In this document: positions 1 to 6,547 of the stretch, in pieces | Layout: every line of letters begins with the position of its first letter | Position numbering within the stretch: the stretch's first letter is position 1 | Assembly (NCBI RefSeq): GCF_000718255.1 | Contig: NZ_JOFJ01000030.1 | Location: 1 to 30,113 of the forward strand | DNA: 30,113 nucleotides | Direction of reading: 5' to 3' | Origin: Spirillospora albida | Lineage (GTDB): Bacteria; Actinomycetota; Actinomycetes; Streptosporangiales; Streptosporangiaceae | Translations under genes and position numbers: made by a program | The notes under the pieces: model-generated | Database searches by the model: none | What the model was told of the DNA's origin: nothing | Seen by the model: the letters and a program-made list of their open reading frames with translations, nothing else

Positions 1-68
1 CCGCCATCTGGCACAACTGGCTCATCGACGCCCCGGTCAAGCGATCCCTGATCGCCTACGACCATTGA
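1..68 (+). CDS. IS982-type transposase, C-terminal end (partial)
   Basis: Only the last 21 residues plus the TGA stop are present. The tail AIWHNWLIDAPVKRSLIAYDH matches, from memory, the conserved C-terminus of IS982-family DDE transposases of actinomycetes (AIWHN...PVxRSLxAYDH). The rest of the gene lies outside the window. A second copy of the same tail sits on the opposite strand at the right end and differs by one synonymous base in the shared stretch (TCC against TCA for a Ser), so both derive from one recently active element. Confidence 0.8.
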   Translation, partial: AIWHNWLIDAPVKRSLIAYDH

Positions 69-99
69 CCAGCACCAACATTTCCCATCAACGATCTAG
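1..99 (+). mobile_element. right end of an IS982-type insertion sequence
   Basis: Bases 1-99 are the reverse complement, with one mismatch, of 29980 to about 30078. Identity stops sharply after CAACGATCTAG (ends at 99 here, at 29980 in the other copy), which places the outer end of the element about 31 bp after the transposase stop. The final CTAG may be IS sequence or part of the target; one junction per copy cannot decide this. Confidence 0.7.
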
Positions 100-129
100 T
101 AGCGCCGGATCGGAGCGCGAGTGAGACAG

Positions 130-159
130 GGCCTCTTCCAGGAGCGGAAGGGGCCTTTT
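130..159 (+). terminator. intrinsic terminator hairpin
   Basis: A 10-bp stem (130-139 with 146-155, one G-U pair) has a 6-nt loop and is followed by TTTT at 156-159. It lies just inside the IS end, so it probably terminated a gene that the IS has cut off from the left. Confidence 0.7.
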
Positions 160-278
160 CTCAGCGCACGGCCCCTTATCCCGTGACGTGAACCATTGGT
201 TCTCGAAGTGTCCGCTGGGACGAAACCGGTGCGGAGGGTCGAGCGTGACCCCTACTGATGGCGGTCATTGGAGGGGTG

Positions 279-530
279 ATGCGGGAAAGCGAAGACTTCG
301 ACGCGTTCTACGCCGGAACGTCAAGAAAAATCATCAACCCGGCGTACGCGATGGCGGGCGACCTGGCGGAGGCCGAGGACGCGGTGCAGGAGGCGTACGC
401 GCTGGCCTGGCAGCGGTGGCACAGGCTCGGACGGTACGCCGACCCCGAGGGATGGGTCCGTACCGTGGCCTACCGCATTGAGGTGAGCAGCCGGCGGAAG
501 GCGCGCAACCGGCTGCGGGCCCATTTCGAC
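279..530 (+). pseudogene. ECF sigma factor, region 2 only (truncated)
   Basis: The first 82 residues read as the N-terminal half of an actinobacterial SigE-type ECF sigma factor. They start MRESEDFDAFYAG, followed by DLAEAEDAVQEAYALAWQRW (sigma region 2 helix) and the DPEGWVRTVAYR segment. ATG at 279 is preceded by GGAGGGG (270-276); an in-frame ATG at 258 lacks this support. After residue 82 the frame stays open to 839, but the protein no longer resembles a sigma factor, no region 4 follows, and the frame runs into the terminator and 3' end of the tRNA-Arg gene. I infer a gene that lost its promoter -35-binding half by deletion. A functional region-2-only protein is unlikely. Confidence 0.7.
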
Positions 531-775
531 ACCTGGCCGGCCACGCCGGCGGACGGCACATCCTCTTCATCAATGAGCCCGCTCCGCGTACAAGGCCGGC
601 GCCGGCGATCTGGCGCAGTGCACGGAGAGGGACGACACCGAAGGGGCCGGCCGCACTCCCCGACGGCGCTCAGTCTCTGCTGCGGGAACCGGCCACTCGC
701 CTGGAAACCTACGGCCGGTAAGGAGCTGAGAGCCCTCCGGGCGCGATCGGTGCCCGTGGCTCCAGCGGCAACGCC

Positions 776-805
776 AAAGGCCCCTTCCGATTGGAAGGGG
801 CCTTT
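776..805 (-). terminator. perfect hairpin terminator after tRNA-Arg
   Basis: The arms AAAGGCCCCTTCC (776-788) and GGAAGGGGCCTTT (793-805) are exact reverse complements around a 4-nt loop. The hairpin carries T residues on both strands, so it can terminate in both directions. It lies 7 bp past the 3' end of the minus-strand tRNA. Confidence 0.85.
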
Positions 806-812
806 GAGCCGG

Positions 813-885
813 TGCACCCGAAGGGATTCGAACCCCTAACCTTCTGATCCGTAGTCAGATGCTCTATCCGTTGAGCTACGGGTGC
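813..885 (-). tRNA. tRNA-Arg (anticodon ACG)
   Basis: On the minus strand the sequence folds as a 73-nt tRNA. The acceptor is GCACCCG paired with CGGGTGC, the D arm is GCTC..GAGC, the anticodon arm has loop CTACGGA (anticodon ACG at 852-850), and the T arm contains GGTTCGAATCC. The discriminator base is A and CCA is not encoded. ACG is normally deaminated to ICG and reads CGU/CGC/CGA. A strong hairpin terminator follows. Confidence 0.95.
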
Positions 886-1002
886 CTGCCGGGAACACTG
901 TACCGGCTCCCGGGAGCGACTGCGAATCGGGACAGTCGAGACGGATGTGACTGCTGGGGTCTACGCTTCGTCCCGAATTGCGAACCTCTCGAAGGAGTCC
1001 CC

Positions 1003-1425
1003 ATGCGCAAGATCGTGTTCGGCGTGCTCGCCGGCGGTGTACTGCTCGGCGCGTCGGCCTGCGGGTCGCTCGACTCGGTGACCGGTGGCGGCGCCAAGGC
1101 GTCGGCGTGCAAGAACATCGAGTCGGAGCTGAAGAGCTTCTCGTCCGGCGGTGCGGCGGTGACGCCGGGCGGCGGTGCCGCGTCGAACGCGCAGAAGTTC
1201 GCGGACGCGGCGTCGGCGATCCGGTCGGAGGGCCAGAAGGCGGGCGGTGACGTCGAGACGGCCGCGACGAAGTTCGCGCAGGACCTGGACGACACGGCCG
1301 CCACGCTCAAGCGGCTCAGCAGTGGCGACATGTCGGGTGGAACGCCCGACTTCACCAAGATGCAGCAGCACGGCAACGAGCTCGGCAAGGCGTGCGGGTA
1401 CTCCACCTTCCGGATCGGCGGCTGA
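1003..1425 (+). CDS. small secreted lipoprotein of unknown function
   Basis: This 140-aa protein starts at ATG 1003 behind GAAGGAG (991-997); in-frame codons further upstream have no such site. Residues 1-20 form a lipoprotein signal: MRK, a hydrophobic core, then lipobox GASAC with the lipidated Cys at residue 20. The mature part has a Gly/Ser-rich linker, then Ala/Lys/Asp-rich helices (about residues 58-108) with a coiled-coil-like pattern. Two further Cys (near residues 36 and 129) could form a disulfide outside the membrane. I do not recognise a family. It is monocistronic, between two tRNA genes, and diverges from tRNA-Arg. Confidence 0.8.
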   Translation: MRKIVFGVLAGGVLLGASACGSLDSVTGGGAKASACKNIESELKSFSSGGAAVTPGGGAASNAQKFADAASAIRSEGQKAGGDVETAATKFAQDLDDTAATLKRLSSGDMSGGTPDFTKMQQHGNELGKACGYSTFRIGG

Positions 1426-1486
1426 CCTCCCGGCGTGCCGTCCCCGCGGCCCCGGGGCGGTCGTCCACTATGCTCGGGGAATGACT

Positions 1487-1516
1487 TTGCCGGTTGGCGC
1501 GCTCAACCGGTAACCT
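1487..1516 (+). promoter_or_regulatory. predicted promoter of tRNA-Ser
   Basis: TTGCCG (1487-1492), an 18-nt spacer and TAACCT (1511-1516) lie 11 bp before the tRNA 5' end, a normal placement for a housekeeping-sigma tRNA promoter. A 7-bp inverted repeat (CCGGTTG 1490-1496, CAACCGG 1504-1510) spans the spacer. It may instead terminate the lipoprotein gene upstream. Confidence 0.5.
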
Positions 1517-1527
1517 GTCCTGAGCCT

Positions 1528-1620
1528 GGAGGATTCGCCTAGTCCGGTCTATGGCGCCGCACTGCTAATGCGGTTTGGGTTTACCGCCCATCCGGGGTTC
1601 AAATCCCCGATCCTCCGCCA
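1528..1620 (+). tRNA. tRNA-Ser (anticodon GCT) with encoded CCA
   Basis: The acceptor stem GGAGGAT pairs with ATCCTCC. The anticodon loop CTGCTAA has GCT at 1564-1566, the long variable arm is typical of class II Ser tRNAs, and the T loop is GGTTCAAATCC. The discriminator base is G1617 and CCA is encoded at 1618-1620. The gene is the integration target of the downstream island, and its part from the anticodon loop onward is supplied by the island's left att copy. Confidence 0.95.
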
Positions 1621-1659
1621 TCACCTGCGGGGTTGCGTCAAGCGACGCAACCCCGCAGG
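1563..1659 (+). repeat. attL: 97-bp direct repeat copy 1
   Basis: This matches 13549-13645 at 96 of 97 positions (C1646 against T13632). The repeat begins in the anticodon loop of tRNA-Ser and runs through its 3' end and terminator hairpin, the usual attachment-site layout for tyrosine integrases that enter tRNA anticodon loops. Outside the repeat, left and right sequences are unrelated. Confidence 0.9.
1624..1659 (+). terminator. tRNA-Ser terminator hairpin (inside attL)
   Basis: A perfect 16-bp stem (1624-1639 with 1644-1659) closes a 4-nt AAGC loop 3 nt after the encoded CCA. The second att copy has the same hairpin at 13610-13645 with one G-U pair in place of a G-C, and is followed soon after by a TTTT run that is missing here. 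Confidence 0.85.
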
Positions 1660-1686
1660 CGTCTTCAGACCCCACGCGCAGTGCCA

Positions 1687-1706
1687 CCTGGCACATTCCT
1701 GGCACA
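1687..1706 (+). promoter_or_regulatory. candidate integrase arm-type sites next to attL
   Basis: CCTGGCACA occurs twice in direct orientation (1687-1695 and 1698-1706), exactly 11 bp apart, 28 bp inside the island from the core. Paired direct repeats about one helical turn apart beside an att core are typical arm-type binding sites of tyrosine integrases. Assignment to this integrase is inference. Confidence 0.4.
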
Positions 1707-1762
1707 CGAGGCAGAGCTGTGCACACGTCCGGGCGCACAGGGCCTGCAGACCCCTCCGAACA

Positions 1763-3000
1763 CTATGCAGACAGCTCGGCGTCCCCGTCGTTGTGCGACC
1801 ACTTCGCGCTGACCGTGTGCGGTACGAAGTTCGCAAGCTTGACTGCCGCGTCCTCGGCCAGTTCTTCCGCGACGACCGCGTAGACGTCGGCGGTGAAACT
1901 CTCGTTGGCGTGCCCGAGGATGTCCGAGACGACCTTCATCGAGACGCCGGCGGCGTGGAGCATCGTGGCGGACCCGTGCCGGAGGTCGTGGAGCCGGATG
2001 GGCGGCAGCGGCGGCCCCTCCAGCGCGATCCGGACGAGTTCTGGGGTCGTCCGATGACGACGGGCGATGTGGTCCACGTCCCAGCCTTCAACGAAGGCGC
2101 GCCGTCGGTAGGAGGCGTACTGCGCAAGCAGCAGGTTGAACCGCTGGGTGACGTAGTCGGGCCGCAGCGGTCGGCCGTCGGGGTAGGTGAAGATGCGTCC
2201 GGTTCAGCGAAACGCAAGAACGCGCCGCACTGGAGTGCGGTCCAGACCATCACCTTGTGCGGGATCTTGCCGGTCCGTTCCCACTCTGCGACACGTTCGT
2301 CGGTCCACAGCAGCGGCTTGACGCGCCGCTTGCGGCCTCCGCCCTTGGTGCGGAAGATACCGTCAGCAGGGTTGACCAGCAGGATCTTCCAGAGCTTCAC
2401 CGCATCGTTGAGGGCGCCGGTGGCCACCGCGTGCACGCGCTTGATCCGCGCTTCGCTGATCGGGCGGTTGGAGTAGGGGCGGCCCTCGCGGGCGGCGCGG
2501 GCAGTCAGCAGGCGGCGCAGCATCTCGCTCGGCTTGCCGCCCGAGTCGTCCCGGTTGATCAGCCGCATCGCGGCGTACAGCTCATGGAAGTGGTGATCGC
2601 GGAGGTCGACCATCTTCAGGTGCCCGAGGCCGGGCTTGAGGTACAGCTCGATCGCTTCGCGATCGGAGGTCAGCGTTGAGCGCTTGAGTCCTTCGCCGGT
2701 TTCGGAGTAGGCGAGGCGCCGCTTGTGCCGCTGATCGAGGAAGTCGGCGAACGTGATCTTTCGGTCTTCGATGCGGCCGGTACGTCCGAGCTGGCTGAGG
2801 ACTTCGGCCAATGCCTGCTCGCACTCGGTCTTGCTGTCGAAGGGGCCGATGCGAGGCTGGCGGCGCTTGCCGTCCGCCGCTGGAGCCTCGTAGCGCGCAT
2901 ACCACTGGCCGTGGTGCCGCTTCTTGAGGTCTGGACAGTTGCGGCCGTACTCGCGGCCGGTTTCGGGGTTGATGCACCAGCAGCGCTTGAAGGGCTTCAC
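1763..3000 (-). pseudogene. tyrosine-type site-specific integrase, internally deleted
   Basis: Integrases of this kind insert and excise the element at the tRNA att site. GTG at 3000 is behind GGAG. The N-terminal part is well preserved: a Cys-containing AP2-like segment (RHHGQWYARYE), a SAM-like core-binding domain (residues about 100-200), and the linker reaching TALQCGAFLRFAEPD. At about 2196-2206 the frame changes and the text jumps to RIFTYPDGRPLRPDYVTQRF, continuing through HDLRHG, LGHAN and the catalytic Tyr segment FTADVYAVV to a stop at 1763. In intact relatives a segment with RGLRRGE (catalytic Arg I) and the Lys region lies between these points, so roughly 80-100 codons are missing as well as the frame. 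The protein cannot be catalytic. It is adjacent to the tRNA and transcribed towards it, the standard position. Confidence 0.85.
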
Positions 3001-3032
3001 GGATCACTCCGGAATGTGCGAGGGGTGTGGGT

Positions 3033-3713
3033 TCAGAAGGAATGATCGGGGGCGGCGGTGACAGCAAGGGGCTGGTCGTCCAGGTGGCCGAGCACGGAGG
3101 GCAGCTCTGGCGGCGTCAGCCCGCGGCTGCGTATTTCGCGGCGGGTCTCGGTGATGATCTCCTCGGCGATGCGTGCGCTTCGCTCTGCCGCTTCGGCTGT
3201 CTGGGTCCGCCAGGCGCGCTCGGCCTCTTCGGCGGCTTCGGCCTCCATCGACCGTGCTCCGGCGGCCTTGCGGGTAGCGAACTGCCACTCCGCGACGTAC
3301 CGGTCGTGGCGGCGGAACAGCGTGAGGGGGGCGGCCGGGTGGTCTGCTTCGGCTTGCGCGGTGGTCGTGGGGGGCGGCGCGGGGAATGCGGCGGTGCCGG
3401 CGAACCACTGGGCCGCGTCCCAGGCGGGGACGTGAACGCCGGGGGCGGGGATGGATGTGCCCTGGCCTACCGGACACACCAGCAGGACCGGCGGGATGTC
3501 CAGGGCGCGGGCGAGGATGAGGAGTTCGGGGAGGCTGATCGTCGGCCGTCGCCCGCTCTCAAGGTTCGCCAGCGTAGAGCGGGTGAGGGGGAAGCCGAGG
3601 GCCGTGCAGGCGTCGGCGAGTTGCTGTGCGCTCCAGCCCAGGCGCTCGCGTTCCACTCGTACCTGGCGTGCCACCCCTTCGGCGACAGCGGAGGGCCAGT
3701 CATCGTGTGTCAT
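3033..3713 (-). CDS. XRE-family regulator of the island
   Basis: A 226-aa protein with an N-terminal helix-turn-helix at about residues 8-70 (VARQVRVERERLGWSAQQLA, then LTRSTLANLESGRRPTIS). It is followed by a Pro-rich linker and a C-terminal Ala/Glu/Arg-rich helix (about 140-190) that is probably a coiled coil. Such proteins repress or activate int/xis in actinomycete integrative elements. ATG at 3713 is chosen because the HTH begins directly after it; a longer frame from ATG 3752 exists, and a GGAGG sits 14 nt before 3713, further than ideal. It lies 32 bp upstream of the integrase on the same strand, probably in one transcript, and diverges from the excisionase-like gene. The target repeats are described at 3736-3764. 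Confidence 0.8.
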   Translation of the reverse strand: MTHDDWPSAVAEGVARQVRVERERLGWSAQQLADACTALGFPLTRSTLANLESGRRPTISLPELLILARALDIPPVLLVCPVGQGTSIPAPGVHVPAWDAAQWFAGTAAFPAPPPTTTAQAEADHPAAPLTLFRRHDRYVAEWQFATRKAAGARSMEAEAAEEAERAWRTQTAEAAERSARIAEEIITETRREIRSRGLTPPELPSVLGHLDDQPLAVTAAPDHSF

Positions 3714-3735
3714 GACAACACAGTATGCCTCCACA

Positions 3736-3764
3736 TTGACACTTCTCGACACTACTCGGATGAT
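3736..3764 (+). promoter_or_regulatory. predicted promoter with repressor-like direct repeat
   Basis: TTGACA (3736-3741), a 17-nt spacer and GATGAT (3759-3764) point towards the excisionase-like gene. Two GACACT direct repeats (3738-3743 and 3748-3753), 10 bp apart, overlap the -35 and spacer, a good position for an XRE repressor operator. The site lies in the divergent gap between the XRE regulator and the excisionase-like gene and could control both. Confidence 0.5.
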
Positions 3765-3832
3765 CGTGATGCAACGCAGAGCAACGAGACTGCGTCGTCT
3801 GTTAGGCGGCGTCTCTGAGGAACGAGGATTGC

Positions 3833-4099
3833 GTGACCGAGTTGACCACTAGCGATACGACATGGACGCGTGAGCGCATTGGGGACCTCGGCCCCTCCAT
3901 CGACGTCCCGACCGCTGCCGAAATCCTCAGGGTCGGCCCGTGGACGCTGTATCGGTTGATCCGTGGCGGGGAGTGGGACAGCACCCGGGTTCTGCGCATG
4001 GGACGCACGATCCGCATCCCCACGCAAGACCTGGTGGAACTGCTCTATGGCCTCGGCGCGGCGCAGCCGGTGGCCGCCACGGCGGTGCCGTCGACGTAG
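3833..4099 (+). CDS. excisionase-like HTH (HTH_17/MerR-like) protein
   Basis: An 88-aa protein. GTG at 3833 follows CGAGGA (3823-3828). Residues about 23-70 form a winged-helix of the excisionase/HTH_17 kind: DVPTAAEILRVGPWTLYRLI, then GEW and a basic beta strand RMGRTIRIPTQDLVELL. Proteins of this size next to an integrase usually act as recombination directionality factors or bind DNA as accessory regulators. It diverges from the XRE gene and is driven by the TTGACA promoter. With the integrase broken, it can no longer support excision unless an integrase is supplied from elsewhere. It could equally be a small transcription factor. Confidence 0.75.
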   Translation: MTELTTSDTTWTRERIGDLGPSIDVPTAAEILRVGPWTLYRLIRGGEWDSTRVLRMGRTIRIPTQDLVELLYGLGAAQPVAATAVPST

Positions 4100-4646
4100 G
4101 CGCGCCCCGGTGAGACGGTCAGAACCTTCGGCCCTGCTCGGTGTCGATGAGACCTCACATCGACAGACCACCTGCTGGTGCCGATAGAGCGGTGGAATTC
4201 GAGGGCCGGGTCCCCGCCACGGTCCGGCTCGGCGCGGACACGGTGACTGCCCGCCATTCTCCCGGCCGGGCGTGGCCGTTGCCACTGCGCGCATACTCGG
4301 ATGAACCGCTGGCTCAGAGTCAGGCGCGTGTATTTCGTGGCTCTGCTCCCACTCCTCCACGATCGCCAGCTTGTACTCCGGGCTGAACATCCGCCGCTTC
4401 GGCCACCTCCCCTGAGTCTGACAGTGAAGGGACGGCCGTCCAGTCCGCCATCGCCGCGCACTGACCGTCCGGCGACAACCGCCCCGGCTCTCCCAGATCC
4501 GCTGAATAGCGGCGAGTTGCCCCATCCCCCGATCTGGAATATCCGCCGCATCACACTTCCTGGGCACGGCCTGCACTCACCCACTTGGTCCAGAGGCGAC
4601 CTCGGCCAAGCGGACGCGGCCGCGCTGAAAGCGCTGAAGCACGCGG
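4100..4646. other. 547-bp non-coding stretch with an IS relic
   Basis: I see no intact gene here. Frames on both strands have no convincing start, ribosome site or family resemblance except for the IS3-type relic at 4330-4405. This looks like IS scar tissue between the excisionase-like gene and the RibD-like gene. Confidence 0.5.
4330..4405 (-). pseudogene. IS3-type transposase OrfA relic (N-terminus)
   Basis: On the minus strand, PKRRMFSPEYKLAIVEEWEQ resembles the start of the small HTH protein (OrfA) of IS3-family elements. The similarity ends after about 25 residues, so only a fragment remains. It is too short to place in a specific IS. Confidence 0.5.
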
Positions 4647-5327
4647 TTAGGAGCTTGTGAGGAGGTAGCGGGCGAGGATGACGTCGCCGATGGGACGGGC
4701 CTCCTTGAGGGTCATCCGGTTGCCGGGGTGGTGCGGGAACTGCCCCGATCCGACGAAGCGCGGGGCGGCGGAATCGCCGACGAAGAAGGGGGCGATCACG
4801 AGCTGGAGCTCGTCGGCCAGTCCGGCGGTGAGGAACTGGGTGTGGACGGTGCCGCCGCCTTCGACCATCAACCGCTGAACCCCTCGGTCAGCAAGGTCGG
4901 CAAGCATGGTGTTGAGGTCGACCGGGTCACCTGCGTCCACGACAGTGGCGACGTCCCCGAGGCGCTCACGGCAGCTGGCCACCGCGCTGCTGGAGCAGTA
5001 CACGATCTTCTCGACGCCGCCGGCGGTAAAGAACTTGGCCCCAGGGTCAAGGTCGCCCCGGGCCGTGAAGGTGACCTTGATCGGGCTCTCGGGTAGGCCG
5101 CGGGCGACGCGGGCCTTGCGGCGCTCCTCTGTCCGGACGAGCAGGCGCGGGTTGTCTCGGCGGATGGTGTTGGCGCCAACGAGAATGGCGTCGCAGCCGG
5201 CCCGGACTTCGTCAACTCGGTCGAAGTCCTCATCGTTGGACAGCAGAAGCCGTTCGGCGGTGGCGTCGTCGATATAGCCGTCGATCGAGGCCGCGCAGGA
5301 CAAGAGCACGTAGGGGCGTTCAGTCAT
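4647..5327 (-). CDS. RibD C-terminal / dihydrofolate-reductase-like protein
   Basis: A 226-aa protein of the RibD_C (pyrimidine reductase-like) family, which binds NADPH in a DHFR-like fold. Visible signatures are SCAASIDGYI near the N-terminus (substrate-binding SxDG), ILVGANTIRRDNPRL, and the cofactor-loop motif RLMVEGGGTVHTQFL near residue 160. Stand-alone members reduce flavin precursors or serve as reductases in secondary metabolism; the substrate here is unknown. Its ATG at 5327 overlaps the stop of the upstream XRE-SLOG gene by 8 bp, so the two are translationally coupled. RibD enzymes act on ribosylamino-pyrimidines and SLOG proteins bind nucleotides, so a shared nucleotide substrate is plausible but unproven. 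Confidence 0.8.
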   Translation of the reverse strand: MTERPYVLLSCAASIDGYIDDATAERLLLSNDEDFDRVDEVRAGCDAILVGANTIRRDNPRLLVRTEERRKARVARGLPESPIKVTFTARGDLDPGAKFFTAGGVEKIVYCSSSAVASCRERLGDVATVVDAGDPVDLNTMLADLADRGVQRLMVEGGGTVHTQFLTAGLADELQLVIAPFFVGDSAAPRFVGSGQFPHHPGNRMTLKEARPIGDVILARYLLTSS

Positions 5328-6207
5328 TAGCTGCTCCAGGGTCGTTGCTGATCAGTTGTTCGACGATACGTACGAAGTCTTCGCCGGGGTCGGCGCAAGC
5401 GTTGAGGGCGGCGTACCGCTCCTCGTCCAGCGAGGCGCGGAGGCGATGGTCGCGGGCCGCTTGGTGGTAGAAGCGGCGGGCGGTTCCTCCGCTGGCCGGG
5501 AGCGCGATTACCGGTTTGCCCATCGACAGAGCAAGATCGATTTCTGTCTGGGTTCCGGTCCCGCCGCCGAGGACGATGACGAACTCGGCGTCCTGAATGA
5601 CATTGCGGTGACCGAAGAGCCCGAGGGCCCGGGAGATGTCGGGAGGACGGTACTGGTCGGCGATGTAGGTCATGACCTCGATGCCCACGCCAACGGGGCC
5701 GTGACTGACCTTGTAGCCACGGCTCATGACGAGACGGGCCAGGCACCGGACAGCGGCGTCGATCACGCCGGCGTCGGTGTCGGGGGCTCTGCTGCCGCAG
5801 ATGGCCACGTGCACAGGTGCTGTGCTGGCCGTCGGCTTCTCAGCGTCACGTAACTGCGCACGTTGCCGGGGGACAGGTGGATTCGGGCTGAAGGCGAAGG
5901 AACCGGCTGGGGCGAGGCCGAGCAGGAGCCGGGCTTGATCGGGGAGTTGCAGGCCGTCTGCGATACGGGTGAGCACCTCGATGTCGGAGACGCGGCCCTG
6001 GCGAGTACCCCGCACCCAGTTGGAGATGTCAGAGCGATCATGCTGGGTGAGTAGGGCCAGTTGAGTCTGTGTGCACTCGGGGAACTGACCGAGGAAGAGC
6101 CGGAAAAGCCGACCGACATCACGGCGGGTGAGGGCGTGCGCGACGTCTTCTCGGCACCAGAACCCCATGGGGACCGATCCGGGATCGAAGTACCTACGCC
6201 TGGTCAC
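5320..6207 (-). CDS. XRE HTH fused to SLOG/LOG-type nucleotide-binding domain
   Basis: A 295-aa protein. Residues about 20-100 are an XRE HTH of the actinobacterial type (ALTRRDVGRLFRLFL, then QTQLALLTQHDRSDISNWVR). Residues about 130-290 form a Rossmann-like SLOG domain: VAICGSRAP at the first strand, a SHGPVGVGIEVM loop, and VIVLGGGTGTQTEIDLALSM, which carries the GGxGT..E motif of LOG/lysine-decarboxylase-like proteins. SLOG domains bind or cleave nucleotides or NAD-related ligands, including in conflict systems. The fusion suggests a ligand-sensing regulator or a DNA-targeted nucleotide hydrolase. It is the first gene of a two-gene unit with the RibD-like reductase and diverges from the peptide/JmjC operon across 208 bp. 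Confidence 0.75.
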   Translation of the reverse strand: MTRRRYFDPGSVPMGFWCREDVAHALTRRDVGRLFRLFLGQFPECTQTQLALLTQHDRSDISNWVRGTRQGRVSDIEVLTRIADGLQLPDQARLLLGLAPAGSFAFSPNPPVPRQRAQLRDAEKPTASTAPVHVAICGSRAPDTDAGVIDAAVRCLARLVMSRGYKVSHGPVGVGIEVMTYIADQYRPPDISRALGLFGHRNVIQDAEFVIVLGGGTGTQTEIDLALSMGKPVIALPASGGTARRFYHQAARDHRLRASLDEERYAALNACADPGEDFVRIVEQLISNDPGAAND

Positions 6208-6415
6208 GTCGCCATTCGTCCTTGACTCGCCGAAGACCCCCTGTCAGAGGGTAGCGGCGCGCAAGCCGCAAGCCATGGCGATCAGCGAGACGCGTCCGTG
6301 AGTCGGTTCCACGGGAGCAAACCACGGCTTCGTTCACTGTTCCGATCTCGCCGAGGGACACAAGGTGTAGCCCGACAGCTCCGCCGACCGGAGCGGAGCG
6401 GGAAGGGAGATTTCA

Positions 6416-6538
6416 GTGGACAGCAGCAAGGCAGGCGGCCTGGTGGTGGCCGTGGAGAAGATCGTCGCGGCGCGTGGTCGTGCCACCCAGCCGTCCGACG
6501 GCGGGTCCACCGGCAAGTCCGACCTCAACGACGGCTGA
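6416..6538 (+). CDS. 40-aa peptide, candidate RiPP precursor
   Basis: GTG at 6416 follows a good ribosome site (AGGGAG 6404-6409, 6-nt spacing); the stop is TGA at 6536-6538. The peptide begins VDSSKAGG, has an amphipathic, probably helical middle GGLVVAVEKIVAARG (residues 7-21), then a polar Ser/Thr/Gly/Asp-rich tail with T24, S27, S31, T32, S35 and C-terminal DLNDG. This leader-helix plus polar-tail layout is that of ribosomally made, modified peptides. The JmjC gene starts 9 nt after its stop with no ribosome site of its own, so translation is probably coupled. The product could instead be a simple leader peptide. Function is inferred from size, position and composition only. Confidence 0.55.
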   Translation: MDSSKAGGLVVAVEKIVAARGRATQPSDGGSTGKSDLNDG

Positions 6539-6547
6539 TCGACGATC

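Noticed and set aside
3752..4576. Minus-strand frame of 274 codons over the excisionase-like gene
   Set aside because: Only about 25 residues resemble a known protein (IS3 OrfA). The rest is a shadow of the plus-strand gene and non-coding DNA.
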